From Berberis thunbergii (taxonomy: Eukaryota; Streptophyta; Magnoliopsida; Ranunculales; Berberidaceae), in contig QNQO01006232.1 in NCBI GenBank assembly GCA_003290165.1, positions 186,001 to 250,000 of the forward strand: a stretch of 64,000 bases of DNA, read 5' to 3'. Below are positions 1 through 11,970 of the stretch, piece after piece (position 1 is the first letter of the stretch; each line of letters begins with the position of its first letter). The position numbers were made by a program, and so were the translations under genes. The notes beneath the pieces are model-generated. The model saw nothing but the letters and a program-made list of their open reading frames with translations, ran no database searches and was not told where the DNA came from.

Positions 1-1030
1 TGATAGTTCCCTTCTCTAACGAATTTGACCATGTATTCGCCTTATCTTTCAAATAAAATAGGAACAACCTAAGATGGATTGAATCATCTGAAAAGTTTGG
101 GTACTTAAGGGTAGCACCATGTGAATAAACTCTTTGACATGGAGGTATGGATCTTCTTTCTTAAAACCATATAACGAAGGCAAAAGATGGATAATGGATG
201 GTTTGAGCTATTTGCAGTTGTCTCAGGTAAGACAATGCAAGGTGGAGTGTTGCTGGAAAAAGGGGAGAAATAATCCTTAAGGCCTTCTCCTTAGCTATCT
301 CCTTGGTCTAGATAGACAAGGAGGAGGATTCTAGAAAAGTAAAGGGAACTTCAAAAAACTCCTCGGGGTCTTTTTGGATTATACTACTTTTAGAATCACG
401 CACCCAGGTGCGCATAAACTAATGGACACCAGAGTTTCAAAGTTAACACTCCAAAAAAAGGTTATGTTAATTTTTTTATGCAAGCCTAACCTATATATGA
501 AGATGATCTAACTCGAAAAAAACCTAAATGATGCAAAAAAAAAAAAAAAAAGAATGACAAACAACCCTAGACAAGCACCTAACAAAAACTCAGTTTTACC
601 TAGAGTTTTGCTACCAATGAAGGGCTGAAATCCAATTTACCTAACCGTGGGCGAGGCATAATAATTTCATATCAATCCACCACTACAAAATTGCATGTAC
701 CTTTTTTTCCCCCCCACTTTTCAGCTATAATGCCAGTTTCAGAACTATTCCAAGATAATGTTCATTCACTCGACTACTTTAAGCTTTCAAACTTCCAAAG
801 AGGGGTCATATGAGCACGAAACCTGTCCTATACAATCTACAAATTTTAAATAGTGAATGCTTAGGTTCCTAACTCTAAAGTAGATGGTAGTTAACCTATC
901 ATGCCACTATTCAAATTTGCATGCATTACTAACTATAAGAAAACTAAACACCAAGTATTCAAGACAGAAACCGTGTGCTGATGCGATGGGGAGAAGTTAC
1001 CTCTAGTGTAGTGTGAACCTCTTTTGGGTT
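1..1030. other. Unassigned AT-rich sequence left of the element C array
   Basis: I see no reading frame of coding quality and no LTR end here. There is a poly-A run near 533-552. By comparison with element B, where the tandem array is followed by gag, this stretch should lie on the gag side of element C, but I could not recognise a gag motif in it. Confidence 0.35.
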
Positions 1031-1069
1031 ACTTGTGACGCTAGCTAGAAGTAGAGTTTCCATCAATAA

Positions 1070-1400
1070 AAAAACAACTTCGGGTTGACTAGTATGTCAA
1101 ACCAAAGAAGTGAAAGCTAGACGAACGAGTTAGCTTAATTCAAAGAACTTTGGGTTGACTAGTATGTCACACTAGGGAAGTGAAAGTTGGACGAACAAGT
1201 CAACTTAATTCAAAGAACTTCGAGTTGACTAGCACGTCGAACCAACGGAATAAAAATTGGACGAACGAGTTAACTCTACTCAGAGCACCTTGGGTTGACT
1301 AGTACATTGAACCAACAAGGTAAAAGTTGGACGAACAAACCAACTTTCTCACAAAAACTTCGAGGCAACCAATAAAAAGTCAATACGGAAAAAAATCAAC
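1070..1400 (+). repeat. 70-bp tandem array of element C
   Basis: About 4.5 copies of a 70-bp unit. The motif GGGTTGACTAG or a close variant recurs after positions 1077, 1147, 1217 and 1287, each time with a GACGAACGAGT-like motif further on. The same unit occurs in reverse orientation in element B (53.76-54.35 kb), there in about eight copies. It lies between the antisense ORF and the gag side of the element. Confidence 0.8.
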
Positions 1401-1702
1401 TTGCTCAAATAAGCTCCAACACATCAAGAAGAAAGGATAAAGTCAACCCATTTCGAGGCAACCCACACGTCAGAGCATAAAAGAATTCAGATCAAGAAAT
1501 TCAAACATGATAAAAATATACAGCCGTAAAGGCCCCCTGACCGATTGAAAAAATTAAACTGGAGATACGCAGTGCAACTTATTTCGACAACTACGGCTGA
1601 CTTAAAAAGGTATAAGCAAAATAAACGAGTCAACAAGACAAATCACGACTACGAAGAAAAATAAGAATACCAAGGAAAAAATTGTGTTTCTTAATAAAAC
1701 TA

Positions 1703-3602
1703 TTATGTTACATTCAAAGAAGAAGGTAAAGGAGTAGGAGATAAAGTGGAGGTGACCATAACATCATTGTTGGCGTCATATGACGGCAAGAGGTAGCCGG
1801 ATCACTGGTAGGAGCTTTCTCTTCAAGAGGAGATGGAAGCAATGGTCAAGAAGCTCAACACTGCTTAGTTCGTCCATCAACGATTCACTGCCAATCTGCC
1901 ACCTCCATAATGCGAAGCCTATCTTTGACGGAAGCAAGTTTGTTCCTAATTGCAATAAGTCGTCCCTCAGTAGTGGTAAACATCGCGGAGGTATTTGCTT
2001 TGACCTCGTCAAGCGCAACCATTAATTGCTCCACCCTTTTCTTAGAGACGTCATGATGGATAAACTGCTCAACCACAACACTTGCAACTTCATCATGAAT
2101 TGCCTTTTCGGTAGACAGTTCCTTTTCCGCATAGTGTAAGCGCGCTCGAACACCATCCAAATCGGTTCTCAAATATTCGAGCTTAGCTGCAGACTGATCC
2201 CGTGTGCCCTTCGCCTCAATCAATGAGGTTCGAGCAACCCCGATCATTTTTTCCTGTTTCGCGTTGCACTCTTGACACGTCAGATTGATAAAGGACGTGA
2301 GAAAACACCAACAACAACGTCGCAAACTTCCTCTCCAGAGAAGCCACCTGATTACGACTAGCTTGGTAATCTGAGCCCATAACCCCGCGTAAGTGAGATG
2401 ATTCATCCCATCCATTATCTGTCTAAGGCCATCATTAAGATGAAAGCCTAGATCCAACACATGCATCAAAGGCCTCTCCACTAACCGCTTGTGTCATTCG
2501 TTGGTCAATCTACGTGCACCATTTTATACGTCGAGCTAGGTAAACTAGCAAAACTTTCCATCCGACTTAACACGGATCTCTTCAGGGATAAGTTCCTTTT
2601 AATTAACCCGTGAATGAAAGACACATGGATTCAAAAGCACAGAGGAGCCACCTCCAATGTCCGGGAGAGAAGACGGAGCGACAGAAAAACCATCCTTACC
2701 CTTTCGCTGCGTAGTAGTCATAGTAGAAGCAAAACAAGTAGTAGTACAAACGGGGGCAGAGGAACATAAGCAGGCAGGAGAAGGTAAGATCTCCTCTGCA
2801 TTGACTACAGAAGCTGGAAGATATCGGGGAGACCGTACCTCAAGAACTCAAATGCGACCATGAAACTCCTTAGATTTGACAATTGCTAGTTGGAACATCT
2901 TATCATCAATGGCTCTAGGATCATCATTAGAACATTTGGTAGCGTTAGGATCACCATATGCAGAAGAAGCCTATTTTCATTATCATCCAACGGGGGAATA
3001 GTCTCTTTTTCACTCCTCTCCAATGCCAACTTTATCTCTTTAGCCTCCTCGAGAGATAAGCGATTCGAATAAGGAACATAGCAGTGAATAAAATCAAGGA
3101 GTCGTCTTCTCTTCGGAACACGGTCAGAACTTATAAACAACTGCTTCGACGGACTAATAGGCCTCAAGACTTTTATCTTCTTAGAAGTTTGGCCAGCAGT
3201 GCCAACGCTAACAGAAGCATTGAAATCCATAACATCCAAGCTCACTTTGCCATCAATGCCAGCATTATCAACGCCAACAGAAGTAGCGCGGGCAACAATC
3301 TCTTCAGCTTACCTCTCAATCATCAAAGCCCGCTCAACCTCATTCAAGTTATACAAGCCGTTGCATTTTACCATGACATCAGAAAGAAATCTCTCAAGAG
3401 GAACCTCGGGAAGCTGCAAAAAATGCTTGCTGATCATCTGTTCTTCCGTAGTCAATTGCAGATCCCTCTGCTTGTTAGGAACCCGGAAGGACCTTACTAT
3501 TTGTTGACCTCGCAAGTCGAAGTAGCCAGAATGGACAGAGGCATAAAATCAGTCTTGCGACCAACCCTAATATCATCATTCAGATTACTAAAACACACAG
3601 GA
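1703..3602 (-). pseudogene. Antisense ORF of element C, C-terminal portion
   Basis: Read on the minus strand, this continues the frame that begins at 7419 and is interrupted at 7001/3603. Recognisable pieces are ERPLMHVLDLG, DGMNHLTYAG, LEYLRTDLDG and a coiled-coil-like stretch (AEKELSTEKAIHDEV) ending in MEVADWQ. These match element B in the same order (LNHLTYAG, LEYLRTDLDG). The likely stop is TAA at 1703-1705. Several frameshifts and stops break the frame. The N-terminal half resembles the globular domain of plant proteins annotated as putative gypsy-type transposon (Transposase_28-like), followed by coiled coil; I make that family link from memory. It runs opposite to the element's own transcription direction. 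Function unknown. Confidence 0.6.
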
Positions 3603-6060
3603 TGTCACGCCCGATTTTCGAGAAAATGAAAATCCTTATATCCACATAGGATTAGGATTTCTGCTTTTCCAAAACTCGAGACGTGAAAATTTAACAACAG
3701 AAACATTAAATAAAAAAATTTAACATCAACAAAAAATTCTAACCAGGTTAACTTTTTGGAGATTCCGTCCGACAAGTAAACCTCCCATATCGCCACCTCA
3801 AAACTTTATAACCTGAGAAATGCTAAATGTCTACGTTCCAATAAGAACGTACTTAAGAAGCAAAAACTCACTTGGGTCAGCGGGCTAGCTGGTATGAGTA
3901 ATCTCAATCCTTATAAATTAAATAAATTATACACTTTAACATGAGAAGTTCACACACAATAAAATAACACATCACAGACTGGCAGTTCCTCTACGAGGCA
4001 AATATGTCATACTAATAAGTTTACAAGTAACCATTTACTTACCCACTATTCACAACATAGTAAGTCAAACCAGCAGAAATGCTTGTAGAATTACCATCCT
4101 GTACGGAACGGTTAGAAATGAATGAATAAAATTCCTAACTCATCGGTCTTCATAAATACAATTTCTTTTCAATCAAATACAAATCATAGTCATAATACAT
4201 TTATTAAAATATCAACAAAATACATTTTCTACCTTAAGGAAGACATGTAGTTCTCATTAAATGAGAATGAACATTTAGTTTCTTTCCTCAAGACAACAAT
4301 GCATATACACAAAAAATTTCCACAATCGCACTCTCCTCCTGTGCTGAACACACCTCACCCAAGTGTGTCTCCATTTCCTTCGAAACCACTCGAAGCATAC
4401 ATGTTCCAAGTGGGGTGCCACATCGAGGAACATGTCATCTCACCTGAAGTTCGATCCATGGCAAACATTTTCTAAACATTACACGTGCTACCAAACTCAC
4501 TTGGAACGACGTACCCAAGATGCAAGCAAGTTTGCATTCCAAAATTGTATAACACGTATACAAAAACATATTTTTCATTTTTTTAGGAGTTGTGGAAAAT
4601 AACACAAAAATAAATTAATTCTCAAAACTCTTTTACGGTGACACTCTGTCAACCATAACAAATCAACCACATTATTTACCCCTTCTATTTAGGAAAGAAA
4701 TAACAGTTCATAAATAATAAATCTCAAGTTATAGACCTCACAACATCAGAGACAAGTCTCTTATATCACATGCCAAATAATGCTCTTAGAATGCATTTGC
4801 AATAACCATACATATATTGCTATAAAATAATTAAACTTTATTAATAAACAATAAAATTATATACATTACAAGAAGACTAACATTAATCGAATTGGCAATC
4901 CCATACCCAACAACATGTTTAACTAATGACAACATTTATATATAAAAAAATAAACTTAATATGCAAACACTCGTATACATTTAGACTCATCGCACATACA
5001 CTAACCACATAATTAATTTACAACCAAACATATAAATAAAAATAATCTAACAATAACAACTACTAACCACATAATTAATTTACAATCAAACATCTACATA
5101 AGAATAATCTAACAATAAAATTTATCACATAATTATCAATTACTTTAAGACATTCATGAATTGTATTTTTGTAAGGCAAAAGAGAACGATAATTACTCAC
5201 CTCAATTAACAGCTAACAATTTTAGAAACATAACTTACCAATCAAAATAAATCATAATATCGTGTCAGATAATGAGAAAACTCACTAACTTCTACTAAAT
5301 TTTTTTATATACAAGGATAAAATTCGACCGGTGGCATTTTTCTCTACCTTGAGGGAAATCTAACCGTTGGATGAACTCCAAACTAACCGTATGTTTTTCA
5401 TACGTGTGTTATAAATCTACAGATTTAATTTGAAAGAATGGTGACGACTAGAAGGTCTCAATCCACTGGAAACACTAAAATTGCGCAAAGTTGTCTTTAT
5501 TACGGGATTTAAATAAAAACCTAGTTTTTGATTTTCTCTTCTAACTCAACCAATTCCTACGAAAATAAAATAAAAATTTTCATTTTTAGACCGTATTAAG
5601 TTCTAATATTAATCAATTGATTAATTTAATAAAGTAAAAGAGAACGAAGAAAACTCATTTATTTAATTGCGTAATAAATATCCTAAATGCCGCATTGATC
5701 TAAAATTCCACAAAGCTCAAAATCACAATAAAAATGTGAATACCCCATCAATTTCTTGAAGCACGAACACTTGCACATCACCCACACAAGCACATGTCAC
5801 ATCCTTTTTTTTTTTTCTCTCTCTCTTTATTTTTTCTACTATCTTTTCTTCTTTCAATTTATCGTTTTATATTCTCTCATTTCGTTCCTCTCTTTCTTTT
5901 TCTCTTCATCTCTTTATTTTCTTCATTTTCTCTTCTTCAATTTCTCATTCCTACCTTAATTTTGTCTTCTTCTTCATCCTATCTATTTTCTCTATTTTTT
6001 TTTCTTTTCTTTGCTTTCCCTTTTCTCTTCTCTTTCTTTCTCTCACTTTTTTCTCATTCT

Positions 6061-6104
6061 TTATGTACGGATCAGAGAATACAACTTCTCTGATCCGTAC
6101 ATAA
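6061..6104. repeat. Perfect 18-bp-arm hairpin
   Basis: TTATGTACGGATCAGAGA (6061-6078) is followed after an 8-base loop by its exact reverse complement (6087-6104). Part of it recurs downstream (GAGAATACAACTTCTCT near 6110). It sits at the end of a pyrimidine-rich tract in the 3603-7001 insertion. Confidence 0.85.
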
Positions 6105-6414
6105 ATAATGAGAATACAACTTCTCTATCCTTCGTTTCTATTCTCTATTGAATTATTTCTCTTCCACATCTTTTTCTTTCTTCCCCAACTATCTTATTTA
6201 TTTCCTTCTTATTCTTCTTTTCATTTCATCTTCACTCCAATTTCTCTACGTTTAAAAAGAATTAGCCGCCACGCTCAAACCCAACTAGGAGTAGAAAACA
6301 ATATACTTGGTGTTTTTAATTAAGTATATTTGCACTCCCTTTATTTAGCAAAAACCTACTCAATAACCTAATGCAACCATAACCCAAGTCCAAAATCGAA
6401 ACATGAGTTCGAGC

Positions 6415-6827
6415 TAGAGCTGAACAAAAAATCGATCAAACCAACCGAACCGATTGGTTAGGTTTAAATTTTGTTCGGATCGGTTTTGGTTTTAAAAAAT
6501 TCAAAACCGAAGTGGTCAGTTCGATTTTCGATTTTTTCATGTGATTTTAACTGACCAAACCGAACCGACCGAATATATATAATCAATAATATATATTTTA
6601 TATATAAATAATACAATATGTTTAAAATAATCGGTCGGTTCGGTTTTATTTCGGTTTTGGTTTGATTTTAGTCGGTTCGATTCTGTTACGGTTTGCATAA
6701 ATTAGAATCGGTTCGGTTTTGTTAATGGTCGGTTCGATTTCGGTTTGAAAATTTTAAAACCGACATAAGTCGGTTCGTTTCACAGTTTAGGTGAAGAACC
6801 GAACCGACAGTTCGGTTTTCAGCCCTA
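6415..6827. mobile_element. hAT-type MITE (TAGRGCTGAA ends)
   Basis: Terminal inverted repeats begin TAGAGCTGAA at the left and end TTCAGCCCTA at the right. The flanking 8-bp duplications are GTTCGAGC (6407-6414) and GTCCGAGC (6828-6835), a 7/8 match. The body is a long imperfect palindrome rich in CCGAACCGA and its complement. No ORF. Confidence 0.75.
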
Positions 6828-7001
6828 GTCCGAGCTAACCCAAGCCCAATAAAAAATAACACAATAAACTAACCCACATTTTAATTCTATTTAGCAACTG
6901 CAAATAAAACAATATTTTACCTACTATATATAAGATTATAATATATATCACACATTAATAAATAATAGTATTTATATTTATTTAATTAAGTAGGTATTGC
7001 A

Positions 7002-7419
7002 TAGGAGATCAAAGAAAACAAATAGTCCTAATAGTTAAAGGATTACCAATAGACCAACCACCGAGTGCAAAGTTCTAATAATCAAAGGAATGCCAGAAAG
7101 GATGAATCTTGCATATGTGGAAATCATAACCCTCCAACCGTTAGGACCCATCTGATTAGGAGAAATGCCCATAAAATCTAAATACACCTAGAGGAATTGG
7201 AAATCGAAGGTCGGATTGAAACATGCGCGGTAGAGTGCAATATACCCCTTCATCTGACGACAAAGACTATCACTCTACTGGGGAAATGATTTCAAGGTCA
7301 GAAGGTAAAGAGTAGTCAGAACGAATGCTATCCAGCGTCGCCTGAGAAACCTTATTGGGAGAGAATTGAGCTTCGCAGATAGCAAGCCGCTCAGCGTCTA
7401 GTAAATCACCGACAGACAT
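7002..7419 (-). pseudogene. Antisense ORF of element C, N-terminal portion
   Basis: The start is taken at the ATG whose high end is 7419, because the sister copy in element B starts at the matching position (50773). The first residues read MSVGDLLDAERLAICEAQ, then FSPNKVSQATLD and YSLPSDLEI. Element B reads MPVGDLLDGKQLAACEAY, FSPNKVSQ and YSLPSDFEI. The frame is cut at 7001 by the TG...CA insertion and resumes at 3602. Only 270 bases separate the start from the polypurine tract and 3' LTR, so any promoter must lie in or near the 3' LTR reading outward. No function assigned. Confidence 0.65.
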
Positions 7420-7708
7420 CGCGAACGAACAAGAAAATAAGAAAAGTGAAGAGGGAAACAAATCCGTCACGTCCCCCTTTATAGAGCCGAAGAGCGAAGA
7501 GACTGCTCATGGGATGGCGTGTGGGATATGATGGCACGCGAAATCCAAAAAATGTGTGTGAAAACGAACGGATAAACAAAAGATCTAAACACCAACTAAG
7601 CAAAGGTCACTGACAAACATTAAATACAAGGCTACGATGGAATTGAAAGTCCAACCATCACTAAATTAGTGGCCATGGCAGCATACCCACTAACTAAGGG
7701 GGAGTAGC

Positions 7709-8231
7709 TGATGATACATCAAAATAGACTGTTATCACAGCCATACACATGGCAAAAAATATCCATCACAAGGATCTGGCATCTCATATACTGGGCCAAT
7801 TCGTAAAACCCAAGAAGGTAAAACCAATCATAAATGTCCATTAAATGAAGACATAATTAAGACCCAAATTCAAACCTGCACGAATTCTCTCATAAAGAAG
7901 AGGAACGTTGAATAAGAAAAGAGTCGTGGAGGGAGTTTCGCCTCCACGGATGCATCTTCATAAAGGATAAGACTGTTACGAGGAACGTCTCATTTCGTTG
8001 CGCCTCACATGCTTAAGTCATGCAAGGAATTAACCACGACCAGTATATAAGATAAAGGGAACAATCGACCAAGGTATGCAACTTTAATTGAGTTTTGTCC
8101 AGATTTACTTCCTTCTTCAACTGAGTTGCGGACTTAAGCATCAGAGCGCCTTTAGCCACAAAAAGGTGGTCTTTGGCAATCTAACATCGGTTTTGCAGGT
8201 GAAACTCGCAGGAGGACGAGATTTGGATGCA
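7709..8231 (+). repeat. 3' LTR of element C, with polypurine tract upstream
   Basis: Starts TGATGATACATC and ends TTTGGATGCA, 523 bp. The purine tract AACTAAGGGGGAGTAGC (7692-7708) abuts it. It matches both LTRs of element B (524 bp each). The base run after it is TCAGT (8232-8236); the partner duplication is outside the window. Confidence 0.8.
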
Positions 8232-9262
8232 TCAGTATTGATCCTCTCTTCCTCCTCTGTGTTTGCTATCGTTGTCGATCAATCAAGATTGCTTGCGACG
8301 CACATAACGCCGCTAGTGACTACAACAAACAAGTACACACCACCCCTACCTCTTATTCTAGAAAAACCTAGGCTGATTCTTTCTTTTCTTACTCCTACTC
8401 TTTCTATTTATATATCTTAGGTTTTATTTGGAAAAAAAGATACTTGGTTGGGAGTCCACATTTTTGTCTCTAATGTCCTTATATGATAAATCATCTTCTC
8501 TACTCTGCAACTCTACAAATTTTTTTTTGTTTGGCAAATAAAAATTAGATGAGGGCAAAACAAAAACAACGTTCATGTTTTTGTCCATTGCTATTAGCAA
8601 ATACATTGATATACAATAAAGGGAAAAAATGACATTTTTCATTATTATCATATGTATTTTGTGTCTTGTAGACAAACAAATAAATAAACAATTATAAATT
8701 CATCATTGCTTTATTTTTTTGTATTTTTTCGTCATCTATATTTGGTGCGTCTCATTTTTCCATAGAGTTTTTTTTTCATTTTTCTATAGAGTTTTTTCTT
8801 AGAGTTTAGTCAGAGAAAATGAAGAGAGAGAAAGTTGGGAGAAGATGAAGAAATAGAGAAAATAGGAAAATAAAAATTAAAGAGAATATGAGGAATTTTT
8901 TTAGATTAGTTTCCTTTAAAAAGTATGATTCCTAGAGTAGATTAATTTTAAATCTAGTTAGATGGACAAAACATTCTAAAGGAAAAGATTGCTAGACCCT
9001 GATTTGCCATAGGGTCGGTAAATTTGGAGTCGTCAGTTATTTGCTTTCTAATCTCTTGCTCCAAACCACCACCAAATAAGATAAATAATTAAAAACTTTT
9101 TAAATTACAATTACAAACCAATTAGGTTTCCTTCATTCTTCCTCCCACCCAATCTCTTCTAGTCACAATTTATTTATTTATGTTCTTTCCTAAGATTTCA
9201 GTCGGCATTGGCTTAAAGGACGCAAAAAGGTTTCATGATCGGTTTGGAACCTTGTAGTTTTT
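8232..9262. other. Intergenic sequence, nothing recognised
   Basis: AT-rich, with short T-runs and a GAGAGAAAG-type purine stretch near 8820. Short frames exist (for example 8424-8675 minus), but they lack any family motif or codon structure I can support. Confidence 0.4.
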
Positions 9263-9667
9263 TGTCGGGCATAAAGCCATTGATGAAGAATACGCACGCA
9301 ACAATCTTCACGAACAAAGCAGCACGCAGCGAATAAGTTTTTCACCCCCAAAGCTTTTCTCTTATTTCTCTCAAACCGAATAGAAAAGTAAGAGGTAAAT
9401 TATTAAGTTTGGAGTGGGAACCTCAACCGTATATATATAGCTATAATTTTATTATTAGGCCATTATCAATAATTGAATTATAGTAGGCCTTAAATTGGTA
9501 TCTACACATAAATAACTTCCATACTCAATATAGTAACACATGTCATGACCTACAACATGTAATTAGGATTGTGTTTATGACCTAGTCTTGTTTCTTAATG
9601 ATCACAACTAATCAGGTCTAATCAAACACCACTCACCTATAGTTCGACAATCTACAACGTATAATAA
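9263..9667 (-). repeat. 3' LTR of Copia element F, outer part (split by the Helitron)
   Basis: This 405-bp stretch plus 19590-19632 makes one LTR of about 448 bp that aligns throughout with the LTR copy at 30999-31436. Shared landmarks are AAGTAAGAGGTA, CATCAATAAT-like runs, TTGGTATCTACACATAAATA and CTACAAC(G/A)TATAATAA. The LTR is on the minus strand, so this is its 3'-terminal portion. The break falls exactly at an A|T dinucleotide. Confidence 0.75.
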
Positions 9668-9694
9668 CTAGTGGAATACCCGTGCCGTTGGCAC
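9668..9694 (-). repeat. Helitron 3' terminus: hairpin plus CTAG
   Basis: On the minus strand, stem GTGCC, loop AAC, stem GGCAC (9682-9694), then GGGTATTCCA and CTAG, followed by host T. This is the standard Helitron end (CTRR preceded by a short GC-rich hairpin). Confidence 0.88.
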
Positions 9695-10018
9695 TATCGC
9701 AGATTACATCATACTTAAACGACTATGTTGAATACTCAAATTTGTGGTTTTATTTAAAATTTTAAAAACACTTGCATAAGTGTCTATTATAACAGGTATG
9801 ATGAATTAATTTTGGAAAAAGTTAATACTATTAAATAGTAAAACAATGTTTTTATATAAAAATGTAAGAATATTTAAAATTTTGACAGAAATTCCCATTT
9901 TTTCAATATTTAAACTTGTCATAAGCATTTGTACCTCACATAATTTGGCATTCACAAAAAATTGCTGCCTCAACGCAATATATAATCAACGTTTTCAGTA
10001 TTAAAAGAGGTTTGGTAG

Positions 10019-10277
10019 TAGAACATCCTATTAAACAGTCAAAGAGACATGCACACAATATCATTATATCAAAAAACAATGTCATTTTTTGAATAAATTA
10101 ATTTATCTGAACATGTCATAAGAAAATCTATCTTCACATAAGTGACTATAATGACAATCAATATCATGAACAATTAAAAAATCAAAATTTTGACAGAATT
10201 TTCTCTGTATTTTTAAATATTAAAACCTGTCTGAACCTGTCATAAAAAATTACAATGGCAATCAATTCCCTGAACAC
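10019..10277. repeat. Dispersed direct repeat within the Helitron, copy 1
   Basis: Matches 17017-17268 in the same orientation. Both contain GAGACATGCACACAATATCA, then CATAAGTGACTATAATGACA and CCTGTCTGAAC, with scattered differences. It is followed by an AATATCTCCACACCACAT short-repeat stretch (10280-10400). Confidence 0.75.
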
Positions 10278-10544
10278 CACATAATATCTCCACACCAAAA
10301 GTATCATTTAATTATCAAAATACATCTCCAAAATACACCAAAAGTATCATTTAATATCTCCACACCACATAATATCTCCACACCACATAATATTTAAGTA
10401 CATCAAAGATTTTATTCTAAAGGAGAAAAGGGATCCCAGATTTCGATGCTTGTACTGCAAGTTCTATATGACGTACAAACGCTACGGGGGTACATTACGA
10501 CGTTACCCGTATGAAAGCCAAATGAGAAAAAACTAAAAACAATG

Positions 10545-11015
10545 AAAAGCCATTACAAAACTTAAAGCAAAAACAACTGAAATCCGCTCACAGTCAGCTC
10601 CCAACAACCCGGACAGCACCCTCAATCTCTGTTTCGCAGCCGTATAACACGCAGCACTACGCGCATTCCTGCGACAAAGCCCGAAAGTACACCGGACTGC
10701 CCAAAACAACCCGCATACACACTCTCCAACCGCGTGCCACAGCATCTCTGCTGGCCGCAAGCTAATCAAAACCGCAGCACTCAGAAAAACAAACCAAACA
10801 GCCTCTTCAGGCCGTGTCCACAACACTGCGACAGACAGCAGCACCGCAACGCCGGATCAGCAAAACAGAACAGCAGCTGCAGCAGCAGCGGTAGCGGCAA
10901 CACAGCGCAGCAGCGGCAACGCAACGCAGCAGCAGCAGCATCAGCAGAACCCGCGTAACAACAGCAGCAATCGCAGCGCAGCAGTAACGCAGCGCAACAA
11001 CAGCAAACAGGGTAC
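10545..11015. repeat. GC-rich CAG/CAA trinucleotide island
   Basis: An abrupt compositional island in AT-rich surroundings. It starts with mixed GC-rich sequence (10570-10760) and grades into dense CAG, CAA and CGG triplets (10840-11000). Open frames on both strands here translate to Gln/Asn/Ala/Ser- or Cys/Ala/Leu-rich strings, as expected from triplet repeats, so I do not call them genes. It could be a captured fragment of a GC-rich gene that has partly expanded. Confidence 0.6.
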
Positions 11016-11970
11016 GCTCTGTTTTGAGAGAGCCCATCCAGTTTCGTGCCTAATGAATATTGCCTCATTGAAATCTGATTGTGCCTTTCACTTTACCAAT
11101 TGAATAAAATGTAATTGAAAAAATTGCATCTTTTAAATAAAGTTATCATACATTGCTAATGATTTTCAGGCAACACCTAGCTTAGATATTCAGAGAATCG
11201 AAACTATAAAGCACACCCAAAGGAACCAATGCTAGAGTGATTTCATTCCATCAAAATGCATGCTTGTCTATAAAAAGATCAAAATCATGATACCCAAATC
11301 ACTGAAATTGATTCCAAACAAACAATCTACTCTAGGGCTTATGCTAAAATAACACCAAAAGTGAAATCAAAGCTTGAAAATGCAGAGAAGTTTAAAGCTT
11401 GGAGAGGGTTGCTTACCAATTCCACCACCACCACCACCACAGCTGAGAGATAGAAGAGATGAGCTGATAATGAGAGAGAGAGAGAGCTAAAGTGAGTTCA
11501 AGATTGGAGACAAATCACTTTATTGTGAGTGTTCTCATACAATCTACACTACTACTCTACTGTTTTTGAGCTACAGAAGAATTATCTTTTTCTTTCTTTA
11601 TTGTTTTTTTATCCATATTATTTTGCCGTGTGACTGATTTCCATGATTAATTTTGTGACTATAAAAAACGTTTCTTGAAATTCAGACTGGTGCTGTTTCA
11701 AAAAACAATCGAGGATGGCATAAATCTATCCTCCTATCTCCCCGAGCAACAATGTAAGAAAGATGGGTGATTCAATGAAGTTAATCTCAAGGGACTCAAT
11801 GAGGTTGGACAAACTCTAAATCCTTACAATCTGAAAGGTGCCCAGGGTGCAGTAACTTGTTCATTCAAAACATGCAATTTAGATCCAACACTTCCAAATT
11901 TTATCTTTAAGAATGCTAGTTCAAGATAATGAAATGTCTTGCTAACTCCACAAAAATAGGTGTTTTACCA

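Larger units (their letters stand above)
3603..7001. mobile_element. TG...CA-bounded insertion inside the element C antisense ORF
   Basis: The insertion begins TGTCACGCCCGATTTTC and ends GTATTGCA. It is flanked by CAGGA (3598-3602) and TAGGA (7002-7006), a 5-bp duplication with one C/T change. Removing it restores the alignment of element C to element B across the junction. TG...CA ends with a 5-bp duplication point to an LTR-type insertion, perhaps a long solo LTR or a non-coding LTR derivative. I found no second LTR copy with certainty (a weak TGTCAC match lies near 5791). No coding domain is visible. It contains a pyrimidine-rich tract (5.80-6.06 kb) and a hAT-type MITE. Confidence 0.6.
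1..8231 (+). mobile_element. LTR element C (gypsy-like, same family as B), 5' part outside the window
   Basis: Order in the plus direction: a 70-bp tandem array, an ORF on the opposite strand, a polypurine tract and a 3' LTR (7709-8231). Its antisense ORF and LTR align closely with element B at 49.9-57.4 kb, which is in the reverse orientation. The 5' LTR and gag are not in the window, so start position 1 is only the window edge. The antisense ORF is split by an insertion at 3603-7001. Assignment to the Ty3/gypsy Tat group is inferred from the antisense ORF and from the primer-binding site of the sister copy B. Confidence 0.7.

Noticed and set aside
3084..3629. 181-codon plus-strand frame
   Set aside because: It is the shadow of the element C antisense ORF on the minus strand, which aligns with element B.
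5756..6323. Phe/Ser/Leu-rich open frames on the plus strand
   Set aside because: They translate a pyrimidine-rich tract (TTTTCTCTC and similar). No coding signature.
10533..11068. Overlapping open frames on both strands in the CAG-rich island
   Set aside because: Triplet repeats give long stop-free frames on both strands. The translations are low complexity.
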